IMG/VR virus record: IMGVR_UViG_3300024520_000199
Location: 1 to 39,259 of that record
Length of the DNA: 39,259 nucleotides
Reading direction: 5' to 3' (one strand)
Source: a virus
Shown: one piece after another, positions 24,464-31,772 of the stretch
Layout: every line of letters starts with the position of its first letter
Numbering within the stretch: position 1 is the stretch's first letter
Position numbers and translations under genes: made by a program
The notes under the pieces: model-generated
What the model was told of the DNA's origin: nothing
Databases searched by the model: none
Seen by the model: the letters and a program-made list of their open reading frames with translations, nothing else

Positions 24464-24774
24464 GTATGGTAACAGATGTGATTTTGATAACGATGTGCGG
24501 CGAAGGTGAAGAAGGGCTTGGTTTATCACAGTTGCAAGAATGGTTGAAGGCTAATGAATCCGGTCAAATTTTGAATCAGGTTGATCAATATGCAAAACAG
24601 AAAAAAGGCATCCAATGTGATATTTATATTGGAGGTTTTAATCATTTTGATATTGATGGATTTGTAAAAAAGTTGAATGATTGTGAGTTTAAATTTCCTG
24701 AATGCGTACAACTTTTTATAAAAGAGGAAGACTATGATCAATTTGAAATTTGGAATATCGAGGTGGAGTTATGA
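24460..24774 (+). CDS. Hypothetical protein
   Basis: 104 residues, ATG at 24460 overlapping the previous TGA (ATGA). Mixed alpha/beta with a Cys near the start (TMCGEGEEGLGL), an Asn/Gln-rich helix (QEWLKANESGQILNQVDQY) and an aromatic/acidic C-terminus. No family recognised. The coupled start shows it belongs to the replication operon. Confidence 0.55.
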   Translation: MSMVTDVILITMCGEGEEGLGLSQLQEWLKANESGQILNQVDQYAKQKKGIQCDIYIGGFNHFDIDGFVKKLNDCEFKFPECVQLFIKEEDYDQFEIWNIEVEL

Positions 24775-25040
24775 AAAGTTGCAAAAATTGCAAGTATTGG
24801 GTTAGCCGAAACAAAGACAAAGTGTTTGGAATTTGTAAAAATGACGATCCGTTTTCTTGTGACTTTATCAATATAACAGATAGTTGTGTTTTCACATTAG
24901 ATCCAACGAAATTCTTGGTAGGTCGAAACTTTGGTTGTATTCATTTTATCGGAAACGAGATTTTTCGAAACCACCAAAGACACGTTGAAAACCAAGAACC
25001 CGAAGAACAAAACGATTACGACGAAAGGCAAGAGGTATGA
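24771..25040 (+). CDS. Small Cys-rich (zinc-ribbon-like) protein
   Basis: 89 residues. ATG 24771 follows GAGGTGGAG and overlaps the previous stop; an earlier TTG at 24750 has no such site. N-terminal MKSCKNCKYWVSR, GICKN, FSCDF, SCVF and GCIHF give six Cys in the first ~70 residues, the CxxCxxW ... C pattern seen in many small phage proteins that probably bind zinc. The C-terminus is Glu/Asn/Asp-rich. Function unknown. Confidence 0.6.
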   Translation: MKSCKNCKYWVSRNKDKVFGICKNDDPFSCDFINITDSCVFTLDPTKFLVGRNFGCIHFIGNEIFRNHQRHVENQEPEEQNDYDERQEV

Positions 25041-25303
25041 TAAACATAGACGGAATCCAAAACGATTTGATAAAACTCGGAAGAAAACACGGTCTAAAAA
25101 TGATCGTTTGCATGGTGTCTGATGACGGGAAAAAGTTTACTACAACGGCGTCGGGCAGTAGCCCAGAAAATACAATAGAAGCGTTTGCAATCGGGAAAGT
25201 TGCTATTTCGGCCGTGTTCAAAACAAATCTAGAGGCTATTAAAGCTACTATTCATCATGCTAACGAAGTAGAGGAAGACGACGAAAAATGGAAAAGAAAT
25301 TAA
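25037..25303 (+). CDS. Hypothetical protein
   Basis: 88 residues, ATG at 25037 behind AAGAGGT, overlapping the previous stop. A regular alpha/beta layout: GLKMIVCMVSDDGKKF, TTTASGSSPENTIEAFAIGKVAISAVFK, then a charged helix ending DDEKWKRN. No motif recognised. Its tail overlaps the nuclease gene start. Confidence 0.55.
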   Translation: MINIDGIQNDLIKLGRKHGLKMIVCMVSDDGKKFTTTASGSSPENTIEAFAIGKVAISAVFKTNLEAIKATIHHANEVEEDDEKWKRN

Positions 25304-25728
25304 AAGAAAAAAATCCGTTGGAAGCAGAGGTTCGAAATAGTTGTCACGTGCAGATCGCGAAATGGCAACAATCAAACGATTTTAACGGGATCCATTATAA
25401 GCAACAAAGCGGTTTAGCGTTTGGATTCTCTCAAGTTCAAAAGGCAATGGAATCTTTACCGGGCGGTCGGCAAGCTTTCAAGAAATTAGTGCCGACAAAA
25501 TACGGGTTAGAGGGGCTGGCAGACGAGTTATTGATATCGTTTGGTGGTTGGTGCGGGCAGCTAGAATACAAGCGGGAAAAGGGCGGAAGACAAACCGAAC
25601 AACAAAAACAGTTTCAAAAGGCTTGTGATTATTACCAGATTCCCTATGGTATAATTCAAAATTCCCAACAGCTCGAATCGTTTTTAATCAAAAATAAGCT
25701 TTTACATTTGAGGAAAAATGGAAAGTGA
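25288..25728 (+). CDS. VRR-NUC family nuclease
   Basis: 146 residues, ATG overlapping the previous gene. Catalytic core is recognisable: GLADELL (D79), then QLEYKREKGGRQTEQQKQF, giving E93 and K95 of the E-x-K motif and Q105. The C-terminus IPYGIIQNSQQLESFL is typical of VRR-NUC domains. Phage members are Holliday-junction-like or flap endonucleases that act with helicases in replication and recombination, fitting the neighbours. The stop overlaps the primase-helicase start. Confidence 0.85.
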   Translation: MEKKLKEKNPLEAEVRNSCHVQIAKWQQSNDFNGIHYKQQSGLAFGFSQVQKAMESLPGGRQAFKKLVPTKYGLEGLADELLISFGGWCGQLEYKREKGGRQTEQQKQFQKACDYYQIPYGIIQNSQQLESFLIKNKLLHLRKNGK

Positions 25729-28234
25729 AACACAAAAATCTATCAGTGAATATATTGAAAATCTAGATCGATTTCCAGAGGAGCTTAAAAAATTGAGGCG
25801 TTGGGTTTGTTGGAAATCGATTCCACATTCGAACCCGAAAAAAAAGAATATTAAAAAACCGATTTCACCGATCACCGGTTACGGTGCTAGCAGTACCGAT
25901 TCGAAAACCTGGGTCAGCTTTGATCGGGCTCTTAATTATTTGATTGAAAACGTTGAAACTCAAAGCCTATCGGGGCTGATGTTCGCGATTGATAAAGATG
26001 ATCCATACTCGGGCATCGACCTAGATAATTGTGTGACTAGCAAGGGCAAGGCAACGAGTTGGGCCGTTGACATCATAAAGCAAATCAACAGCTATACCGA
26101 GTTTTCCCAATCCAAAACGGGCTATCATATTTTAATTCGTGGGAAACTCCCAGAGGGGCGACGGCGAAAAGGCGATCTAGAAATGTATGATTCGGGCCGG
26201 TTTTTTGTTTGTACAGGGCTTAAGCTCGAATCTTTACCGGTCGAAGTTTGCAACCGCGAAATAGAGATCGCTAGGTTTCATTCGGAATCATTCGCCGAAG
26301 AGATCCAGAAAGCAAAGGAAGCGGAAGAGAGAGAACGCAACAGGAAACCCGTTGAAGCAACAGACATAGATGATCAAAAGCTTGTTGAAATAATGACAGG
26401 CGCAAAGAACGGGGCGAAGTTTTTAAAATTATGGGGCGGTGACTGGGGTGAAAATCATAGCTCTTCAGATTTGGCTTTGTGTGATATCCTAGCGTTTTAC
26501 TGTCAAGGTGATTTTGATAAAATAGATCGCTTCTTCAAAATGTCAGGACTCTATCGCGAGAAATGGGATCGGGATAATTATAAAAAATCAACAATTCGTC
26601 TTGCAATCGATTCATGTGTAGATTTTTTCGATCCCAATCGGAACAGATTGGATCCGGAAACGAAAACGGAAGATCCCCCCGAAGGTTTCGACGTAAAATT
26701 CGTTTTAAAATGTCTTCACAACGACGAATTCGGCGACGCTAGGCTGTTTAGTCACTACCAAAAAAAACATTTTTGCTACGATTGCAGCGCAAAACGTTGG
26801 TACTATTTCAAGAATTATTGGATCGAAGATAAAACCTTGCTAATCAAGGGAGACATTGAAACGGTGATCGTAGATACTTACGCGAAATTAGCGGGCCATT
26901 TCGGGAAGATGATAGCAACCGAGAAAGGGAAACAGAAGGGGAAAACAGAGATTGATACTAAGATTGAAGCCAGGGTTAAGGCGTTGGACGGGAAAAAAAC
27001 AACGGTTTATTCTCGAATTGCAAAGCTTCGGCAGGTCCGCAGAATAAATGCAATCAAAGAAATCGTACAGACGGGCCATTTCTTAGGGATCACGGGTGAA
27101 CAATGGGATCGCAACCCTTGGCTACTCGGTACAAAGAACGGTGTTATTGATCTAAAGGATGGAAGCTTTAGAAAGCAAGATCCCGAAGACTATCTTCGGA
27201 AAGTCGCACCGGTCGATTGGAAAGGGCTAGACGAGCCATGCGAACGTTGGATCCAATTTCAAAAGGATGTGTATTTTGAAAAAGATCAGGACGAAATGAT
27301 CGAGTTTAAGCAACGGCTACTGGGTCAATCGATCTCGGGTGAAAAGCCGGAACATTTGATCCCGATTATTTGGGGCGAAGAGGGGCGAAACGGAAAGGAA
27401 ACCGAATTTGAAATCATAAGAGAAGTGCTCGGAACGTTAGCGGGCCCGATTTCTAAAGATGTTATTATGTCGTCAAAGACTCCAAGCCGGGGAGCGGCCG
27501 AGCCAGAGCTTTATGATTTGTGGGGGCTCCGGATCGGGTGGCTATCGGAAACGGGCGAGAATGAGCATTTCAACGTATCAAGAGTCAAGTTTCTAACGGG
27601 CGGCGGTACGATAAGTTGTCGCCCGCTACACGGCAATATTGTAAACTTTCCCCCCTCACATACCCTATTCGTTTTCAGCAATCACAAACCTCACGCGCCA
27701 GCAAACGATCCGGCTCTTTGGGAGCGCATGCTTCTAATCGAATACCCGATCCATTTTTGCGATAATCCGATCAAGGAAAACGATAGGAAAAAAGATAAGG
27801 GGATGAAAGCGAAGCTGAAAAAAGAGTTACCGGGAATCCTCGCATGGCTAGTTAATGGTTGTCTTAAATGGCAAATAGACGGTTTGATGATACCCGAGAA
27901 AGTGAAGCAAGACACCAAAGATTATCGTGATGAAGAGGACGTTATAAAACGATTTATCGACGATTGTTGCACAGTATCGATTGACAAAGACGACGAGGTT
28001 TTGTGGACAGTTGGCGCAAAGGACGTTTACGCAGCTTATAAATCATGGTCGAACGAATGCAACTTGAAACCGTTAGGGAGCCCGAACTTTTCAAAGCGAT
28101 TTGGAAAGGTGTTCAAGTCGAAGAGGAAAAATTATGGTAAGATTTATTTGGGCGTTGCATTAAAAGAGGAATTGGTTGAAGATCGGTCGGAAGAAACAAC
28201 AGAAAGGCGGGATCTGTATGGCGGAAGATACTAA
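25718..28234 (+). CDS. Primase-polymerase / SF3 helicase (D5-type) replicative protein
   Basis: 838 residues, ATG behind TTTGAGGAAAA. N-terminal prim-pol-like domain: YSGIDLDNC has the metal-binding D101/D103, and SKTGYHILIRG (about residues 132-142) the partner segment. Residues ~330-510 are a D5-N-type linker with QWDRNPWLLGTKNGVIDLKDG. SF3 helicase core: WGEEGRNGKETE (about 552-563) is the Walker A, with K560 followed by Glu instead of Ser/Thr; then GWLSETGENEHF (Walker B region) and HTLFVFSNHKPH (motif C). It unwinds and primes the phage origin. The unusual GKE variant is near the GRNGKDT form I recall from related phage proteins, so it is probably functional. Confidence 0.85.
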   Translation: MESETQKSISEYIENLDRFPEELKKLRRWVCWKSIPHSNPKKKNIKKPISPITGYGASSTDSKTWVSFDRALNYLIENVETQSLSGLMFAIDKDDPYSGIDLDNCVTSKGKATSWAVDIIKQINSYTEFSQSKTGYHILIRGKLPEGRRRKGDLEMYDSGRFFVCTGLKLESLPVEVCNREIEIARFHSESFAEEIQKAKEAEERERNRKPVEATDIDDQKLVEIMTGAKNGAKFLKLWGGDWGENHSSSDLALCDILAFYCQGDFDKIDRFFKMSGLYREKWDRDNYKKSTIRLAIDSCVDFFDPNRNRLDPETKTEDPPEGFDVKFVLKCLHNDEFGDARLFSHYQKKHFCYDCSAKRWYYFKNYWIEDKTLLIKGDIETVIVDTYAKLAGHFGKMIATEKGKQKGKTEIDTKIEARVKALDGKKTTVYSRIAKLRQVRRINAIKEIVQTGHFLGITGEQWDRNPWLLGTKNGVIDLKDGSFRKQDPEDYLRKVAPVDWKGLDEPCERWIQFQKDVYFEKDQDEMIEFKQRLLGQSISGEKPEHLIPIIWGEEGRNGKETEFEIIREVLGTLAGPISKDVIMSSKTPSRGAAEPELYDLWGLRIGWLSETGENEHFNVSRVKFLTGGGTISCRPLHGNIVNFPPSHTLFVFSNHKPHAPANDPALWERMLLIEYPIHFCDNPIKENDRKKDKGMKAKLKKELPGILAWLVNGCLKWQIDGLMIPEKVKQDTKDYRDEEDVIKRFIDDCCTVSIDKDDEVLWTVGAKDVYAAYKSWSNECNLKPLGSPNFSKRFGKVFKSKRKNYGKIYLGVALKEELVEDRSEETTERRDLYGGRY

Positions 28235-28457
28235 CATTTCAGAAGGGCTTGAAATTCTCACAATGATTAACAGTAGAAAAAACTCTTGGCGAATGAATAC
28301 TGGAAAAGAACCCAGGAAAATATTTTTAGGATCAGAAGAGATCCAGAAATTATTGGTACTTGCGACGGAAAAAAACTTAGATTTTGATTGTGAAAATCAG
28401 GTTTTAGGGCTACAAATAATCGAAGTAAAACGGGAATCCTATATTTTCATTTGCTAA
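28218..28457 (+). CDS. Small hypothetical protein
   Basis: 79 residues. ATG 28218 follows AAAGGCGGGATCTGT and overlaps the end of the primase gene; an upstream TTG (28176) would extend into that gene. Helical N-terminus (EDTNISEGLEILTMINSRK) and a beta C-terminus ending KRESYIFIC. No family recognised. It closes the replication operon before the regulatory gap at 28458-28648. Confidence 0.6.
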   Translation: MAEDTNISEGLEILTMINSRKNSWRMNTGKEPRKIFLGSEEIQKLLVLATEKNLDFDCENQVLGLQIIEVKRESYIFIC

Positions 28458-28461
28458 TCGA

Positions 28462-28487
28462 TTGAATATTTGATAGTCTGTATTCAA
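28462..28487. repeat. Inverted repeat TTGAATA ... TATTCAA
   Basis: A perfect 7-base inverted repeat with a 12-base centre lies just after the replication operon. It is the size of an operator for a dimeric regulator or could form a weak RNA hairpin. No T-run follows, so it is not a terminator. Confidence 0.4.
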
Positions 28488-28558
28488 AATTATTACTCTT
28501 GAAAGGATGTTTGTCATGCTAAATTAAAAATAAAAATTCGGGTTTGGAATAAGCAAAG

Positions 28559-28588
28559 AAAGTCTCGTTTAACAGCGGGGCTTTTTTT
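28559..28588 (+). terminator. Terminator of the replication operon
   Basis: 9-bp stem AAAGTCTCG / CGGGGCTTT (two G-T wobbles) with an 8-base loop and a T-run. It ends 2-3 bases before the -35 box of the next promoter, so termination and restart are fused. Confidence 0.75.
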
Positions 28589-28590
28589 AT

Positions 28591-28619
28591 TTGACAATGA
28601 TTAAGAAATAGTTTAAGCT
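28591..28619 (+). promoter_or_regulatory. TTAAG-class promoter 1
   Basis: TTGACA at 28591-28596, 17-base spacer carrying TTAAGAAA four bases after the -35 box, TAAGCT as -10 at 28614-28619. It drives the helix-turn-helix gene at 28649. Member of the repeated promoter family described in findings. Confidence 0.8.
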
Positions 28620-28648
28620 ACCACCAACTATTTTTTAAAGGATACAGA

Positions 28649-28924
28649 ATGGAAAAATTACCCGAATGGTTGACGTTTTCCCAAGCATCAGATCTAAAAA
28701 ACATTTCAAGGCAGACGCTATATCAGTGGAAAAACCAAAAGAAAATCATAATCAAGGAAGGTGAAAACGGCGTTTTGCTGATCCGGAATAATAAGAAATT
28801 CCAAAACCTCAAACCCGAAAGCAACCGGAAGCGGCGAGATCTATTGATGGAAAGGCTTGAATCTATTGAAGGTGAAGTAAAACGGTTGAAGAAAAAAATT
28901 AAAAAATTGGAGGGAATGAAATGA
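28649..28924 (+). CDS. Small helix-turn-helix protein with coiled-coil tail
   Basis: 91 residues, ATG behind AAAGGATACAGA. Residues ~8-32 (TFSQASDLKNISRQTLYQWK) match a MerR/excisionase-type helix-turn-helix: a short helix, a turn after N, and a recognition helix with ISRQTLYQW. Residues ~30-50 form a possible wing. Residues 60-91 are a Lys/Glu/Leu coiled coil (MERLESIEGEVKRLKKKIKK), suggesting a dimer. It is the first gene behind a TTAAG-class promoter, so it is the best local candidate for a regulator of that promoter family, or an excisionase-like factor. No experimental link exists; the assignment is by fold only. Confidence 0.7.
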   Translation: MEKLPEWLTFSQASDLKNISRQTLYQWKNQKKIIIKEGENGVLLIRNNKKFQNLKPESNRKRRDLLMERLESIEGEVKRLKKKIKKLEGMK

Positions 28925-29112
28925 TTTTTTTGGAATTCCAATGCAACGGAAATTCAACATTGCTAAATGCTGATCGATTAGAAGGGATAGTTGAAAACAA
29001 AAAATCGGGAATTTGTACAATTATTGAAAAATGTTTTGGAGATGTTGGCACAGAGATTATTCCCGATGAAACCTACGATCAGTTAATGAAACAATTTATT
29101 ATTTTTAGATAA
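28921..29112 (+). CDS. Small hypothetical protein
   Basis: 63 residues, ATG overlapping the previous stop (ATGA). A short beta-rich sequence beginning IFLEFQCNGNSTLLNADRLE with three Cys and a C-terminal helix DETYDQLMKQFIIF. No family recognised. It is probably co-transcribed with the helix-turn-helix gene. No hairpin terminator is visible before the next promoter. Confidence 0.55.
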   Translation: MIFLEFQCNGNSTLLNADRLEGIVENKKSGICTIIEKCFGDVGTEIIPDETYDQLMKQFIIFR

Positions 29113-29126
29113 ATTCTTTTTTCTAC

Positions 29127-29154
29127 TTGACACTGCTTAAGAAAGAGGTAAACA
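29127..29154 (+). promoter_or_regulatory. TTAAG-class promoter 2, overlapping a ribosome binding site
   Basis: TTGACA at 29127-29132, TTAAG four bases later, best -10 TAAACA at 29149-29154 with a 16-base spacer. GAAAGAGG inside the spacer is also an ideal ribosome binding site for the TTG at 29155. If both are real, transcripts starting here would be leaderless and read-through transcripts would use the site. Confidence 0.55.
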
Positions 29155-30078
29155 TTGACAAGCGAGCTAATCAAAACCACAAGAGATCAGATCGCCGATC
29201 TAATCCAAGATCCTGAAAAGGTTTCGGGACTGCTGGATCGGATCAAAATCGAGATCAATTCACTCGGGCAACCGAACGCGGCCAGCAAATCAACCCGGGC
29301 TATGGTGAAGAAAAACGCTATGTTGATCACGAAAACGAAGACTTTGATCGACGGATACGGGAAGGAGCTGGTAGCGGAATACAAAGCGATCCCGAAAAAA
29401 ATCGACGCGAGCCGGAAACGGATCCGGGATCAATTGGACGAATGGAAGGAACAATATCGATCACCGTTGACGGCTTGGGAAGAGGAAGAGAAAAAGAGGG
29501 CTAAAGACATCCAAAAGGATATCGATTTCCTTAAAAATGCAGACAATATCTTTAGAGGCGACGGGACGATTACAGATTCAAAATATTTCATCGAACAACT
29601 GCAAATCGTTGAAGAATTTATTATTCTCGATTCGTTTGCCGAGTTCAAAGCGGAAGCGGAACAAGAAAAACAATTGGCAATCAAGGCATTGAAGGTGAGG
29701 ATAGAAGAGAAGGAAAACGAAGAAGCCAATCAAGCTGAACTTGAAAAGCTGCGGAAGGAAAAAGAAGACGCGGATCAGATTGAACGGGAAAAACGGATCG
29801 CAGAACAGGCGGAAGAGAAAGGAAAACGGGAAGCGGAAGAGAAAGCGAATCGGGAAAAGGAAAAAACGATCCGGGAAAAAGCCAGACAAGATCAAAAAGA
29901 GGAATCGGAAAGGGCGGAAGCTCGGCGGAAAACAGAGGACAAAGAACACCAACGAAAAATCAACCAAGAGATTTTGAAAGCGTTGGTTGAATTCTCTGAA
30001 ATGAAGGAATACAATGCAAAGCTTTTAATCCGAGAAATTGCAAGCGGGAAGATTCCTCATGTTATAATCAATTATTAG
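29155..30078 (+). CDS. Coiled-coil protein, DUF1351-like (phage recombination-associated)
   Basis: 307 residues, TTG start at 29155 with GAAAGAGG upstream; the next in-frame ATG is at 29302 (residue 50) and would remove a conserved-looking N-terminus. N-terminal ~100 residues contain SKSTRAMVKKNAMLITKTKTLIDGYGKELVAEYKAIPKKIDASRKRIRDQLDEW-like helical text typical of DUF1351, which lies beside phage RecE/RecT-type genes. Residues ~170-270 are an almost uninterrupted Glu/Lys/Arg/Gln coiled coil. The C-terminus ILKALVEFSEMKEYN ... IASGKIPHV looks like a small folded domain. A RecE-like exonuclease lies about 1.7 kb downstream. Exact role unknown. Confidence 0.7.
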   Translation: MTSELIKTTRDQIADLIQDPEKVSGLLDRIKIEINSLGQPNAASKSTRAMVKKNAMLITKTKTLIDGYGKELVAEYKAIPKKIDASRKRIRDQLDEWKEQYRSPLTAWEEEEKKRAKDIQKDIDFLKNADNIFRGDGTITDSKYFIEQLQIVEEFIILDSFAEFKAEAEQEKQLAIKALKVRIEEKENEEANQAELEKLRKEKEDADQIEREKRIAEQAEEKGKREAEEKANREKEKTIREKARQDQKEESERAEARRKTEDKEHQRKINQEILKALVEFSEMKEYNAKLLIREIASGKIPHVIINY

Positions 30079-30090
30079 GGATGAAAAAAA

Positions 30091-30252
30091 ATGAAATACA
30101 AAGAATTCGTTGCATTAGTTGATCAAATGATGCAGCTCCAAACGACTTATTTTAGATTTCGAGATTCAAAAATTCTCGAAGAATGCAAACGCAAAGAACG
30201 GGAAGTTCGAAAAGCAATCACAGCTTATAATAGCAACCAAAAGGAGTTCTAA
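30091..30252 (+). CDS. Small hypothetical protein (53 aa)
   Basis: Reads from ATG 30091 to TAA 30252: begins MKYKEFVALVDQMMQLQ, ends TAYNSNQKEF. Strongly helical and basic (ECKRKEREVRKA). AGGGATG about nine bases upstream serves as ribosome binding site, and the next gene's AAGGAG lies within its last codons, so the pair is compactly arranged. No family recognised. Confidence 0.65.
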   Translation: MKYKEFVALVDQMMQLQTTYFRFRDSKILEECKRKEREVRKAITAYNSNQKEF

Positions 30253-30255
30253 AAA

Positions 30256-30453
30256 ATGATAAAAAAGAAATCAGATCTGCTAATGGGAGTATCGGTAATT
30301 ATGTCTTGTTGCCTGTTTACTCTGTGGTTTTGGTGGCTTGATATATCACCTACGCTTTTATTTATCCTACGGTTAAGCGGCTATTTCAGCGGGTTGATTT
30401 TAATTGTGGTTTTCTTCGGATTCCTCACAATGGGATTGGAGCGGGACAAATGA
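30256..30453 (+). CDS. Small membrane protein with two transmembrane helices
   Basis: 65 residues, ATG after AAGGAGTTCTAAAAA. Two hydrophobic spans: about residues 9-28 (LMGVSVIMSCCLFTLWFWW) and 33-58 (TLLFILRLSGYFSGLILIVV), with positive N-terminus (MIKKK) and charged C-terminus. Such a layout fits holins, superinfection-exclusion or other small phage membrane proteins; sequence does not decide. It overlaps the start of a second small membrane protein. Confidence 0.7.
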   Translation: MIKKKSDLLMGVSVIMSCCLFTLWFWWLDISPTLLFILRLSGYFSGLILIVVFFGFLTMGLERDK

Positions 30454-30629
30454 AAAAATACGGATTTATTGATTTTGTGATCGTTGCAACTTTTTTAACC
30501 TTCACTATCCATTTTTGGATATCGGCAAACAAAGCTGTTGTGATCGCCGAATGGTCCGGATATATTATTTTCATGGCAATTTTGCTTTTAGCCTGGGTTG
30601 GTTTACTTAATTTATCAGAAAAAAAATAA
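30450..30629 (+). CDS. Second small membrane protein with two transmembrane helices (59 aa)
   Basis: ATG 30450 overlaps the previous gene's TGA, and TAA is at 30627-30629. Starts MKKYGFIDFVIVATFLTF, contains HFWISANKAV, ends GLLNLSEKK. Two hydrophobic segments (about 7-24 and 38-54), like its neighbour, and a comparable Trp-rich loop, so the two may form a hetero-oligomer or be diverged duplicates. GAGCGGG precedes the ATG. Function unknown. Confidence 0.65.
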   Translation: MKKYGFIDFVIVATFLTFTIHFWISANKAVVIAEWSGYIIFMAILLLAWVGLLNLSEKK

Positions 30630-30645
30630 AAGATCTATCATCCTT

Positions 30646-30694
30646 AAAACCCCATAGAATCTAGTGAAAGGCTAGAGGGCATGGGTTTTTTTTT
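30646..30694 (+). terminator. Composite hairpin terminator
   Basis: Outer stem AAAACCC(C)AT with ATGGGTTTT, inner stem TCTAG / CTAGA, small internal loop, then a run of nine T. It ends the operon of the coiled-coil and membrane proteins. The next TTAAG-class promoter follows 21 bases later. Confidence 0.75.
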
Positions 30695-30714
30695 GCTTAA
30701 AATTAAATCTCTAC

Positions 30715-30743
30715 TTGACAAGGCTTAAGACATTTGCTACAAC
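30715..30743 (+). promoter_or_regulatory. TTAAG-class promoter 3
   Basis: TTGACA at 30715-30720, TTAAGA four bases later, 17-base spacer, TACAAC as a weaker -10 at 30738-30743. It drives a single-gene cassette (30787-31083). Confidence 0.75.
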
Positions 30744-30786
30744 CTTACATAGTTAATCAATTACTTACCTTTAAGGAGAGAAAAAA

Positions 30787-31083
30787 ATGGAAAAGCAAAT
30801 TTTAGATTTAGACGGGTTGGTTTTACATGGCGACGGATGGAAATTCGCAGAGAAATTGGTTAAGGACGAAGACACCTATACTGATAGCGAATGGCCTGGA
30901 TGTGATTACCGGGTGATGTTGTCTATTATTCAAGTTACTATCGGCGTCAACGTCAAAATCACGGGCCGCGTTCATCATTATGTAGGCTGGAAGCGTTACA
31001 AGATGAGAGCAAAGATCGAATATGTTGGCGACGGAGAGCCGAGTACCTTCGGCGGCGGGTGGGTTTTCTTTGACCACAGCTAA
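30787..31083 (+). CDS. Hypothetical protein of a single-gene cassette
   Basis: 98 residues, ATG behind AAGGAGAGAAAAAA. Beta-rich with an N-terminal helix: GWKFAEKLVKDEDTYTDSEWPGC, then RVMLSIIQVTIGVNVKITGRVHHYVGW, GGGWVFFDH near the end. No domain recognised. It has its own promoter and its own terminator nine bases after the stop, so it is expressed independently. Confidence 0.65.
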   Translation: MEKQILDLDGLVLHGDGWKFAEKLVKDEDTYTDSEWPGCDYRVMLSIIQVTIGVNVKITGRVHHYVGWKRYKMRAKIEYVGDGEPSTFGGGWVFFDHS

Positions 31084-31091
31084 CAACGGAC

Positions 31092-31113
31092 GGGCCCTTC
31101 GGGGCCTTTTTTT
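31092..31113 (+). terminator. UUCG-tetraloop terminator
   Basis: GGGCCC-TTCG-GGGCCT stem-loop (six pairs, one G-T wobble, stable C-UUCG-G loop) followed by a seven-T run. It ends the 30787 cassette. Confidence 0.85.
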
Positions 31114-31122
31114 ATTTCTTCA

Positions 31123-31151
31123 TTGACAAGGGTTAAGAAAATGAGTAAGCT
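31123..31151 (+). promoter_or_regulatory. TTAAG-class promoter 4
   Basis: TTGACA 31123-31128, TTAAGAAA four bases later, 17-base spacer, TAAGCT at 31146-31151. It starts ten bases after a terminator. The -10 box and TAAGCTACC downstream match promoter 1. Confidence 0.8.
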
Positions 31152-31181
31152 ACCTAGATTCTCAATTTAGGAGGTTTAAAA

Positions 31182-31493
31182 ATGGATTGGCTGACAAACC
31201 CCTCTAACATGGCACCGTTGCCATTCGATCAGGACTTTATGCAGTATTTAGCTGTGAAAAAATTACCTCTGGATTTGCCGTTTAAGTTACGATTTAGAAA
31301 CGTCCGGCGGCCGGTGACGGTGACGGCAAAACAGATTTACGAATATATTTGTTCGAAACCGGAAGATCACAAAATGGTTAAGGCTATTTTAATTAAAATC
31401 GAAACACAAATTCCCGCGACGGCTAATAGTCGGTTGCTTTCCTTCCTTTCTACTTATGCGAAAAAAATGGTGATTGATAAATATTATGAGTGA
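31182..31493 (+). CDS. Hypothetical protein
   Basis: 103 residues, ATG behind AGGAGGTTTAAAA. Basic, with LPLDLPFKLRFRNVRRPVTVTAKQIYEYI and a C-terminal helix. No family recognised. First gene of a long module that includes the RecE-like exonuclease and repeat proteins. Confidence 0.6.
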   Translation: MDWLTNPSNMAPLPFDQDFMQYLAVKKLPLDLPFKLRFRNVRRPVTVTAKQIYEYICSKPEDHKMVKAILIKIETQIPATANSRLLSFLSTYAKKMVIDKYYE

Positions 31494-31547
31494 AAAAGAA
31501 ATTCACTTGAGACGATTTCGGATACGTTTAAACCAAGGGATCTACAA

Positions 31548-31754
31548 ATGGCAGCGATCAGACTACCAGTAAAGAAAAGACTACCGGCAAAGAGAAAACC
31601 GGCTAAAAGGATAAGCGTTTGCACTGTGAAAGGATGCGGGTTTTGCGGTGTTCCTGTTTTTGATTTTTATTTCAAAATAACATGCAAAAGGATTGATTAT
31701 TTTTATTGCAACATGGCTTGTTATATTGATTTTCTAAATGAGGATCGTAAATAA
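31548..31754 (+). CDS. Small basic Cys-rich protein (zinc-binding-like)
   Basis: 68 residues, ATG after AAGGGATCTACAA. N-terminal 20 residues are Lys/Arg/Pro-rich (LPVKKRLPAKRKPAKR), likely nucleic-acid binding or disordered. Then VCTVKGCGFCGVPVFDFYFK and FYCNMACY give two pairs of Cys suited to a zinc ribbon. No named family. Confidence 0.6.
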   Translation: MAAIRLPVKKRLPAKRKPAKRISVCTVKGCGFCGVPVFDFYFKITCKRIDYFYCNMACYIDFLNEDRK

Positions 31755-31772
31755 CTTTAAGGAATCAACAAA

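Noticed and set aside
31486-31572. 28-codon ORF between the 31182 and 31548 genes
   Set aside because: The ATG has no ribosome binding site and the product has no recognisable character.
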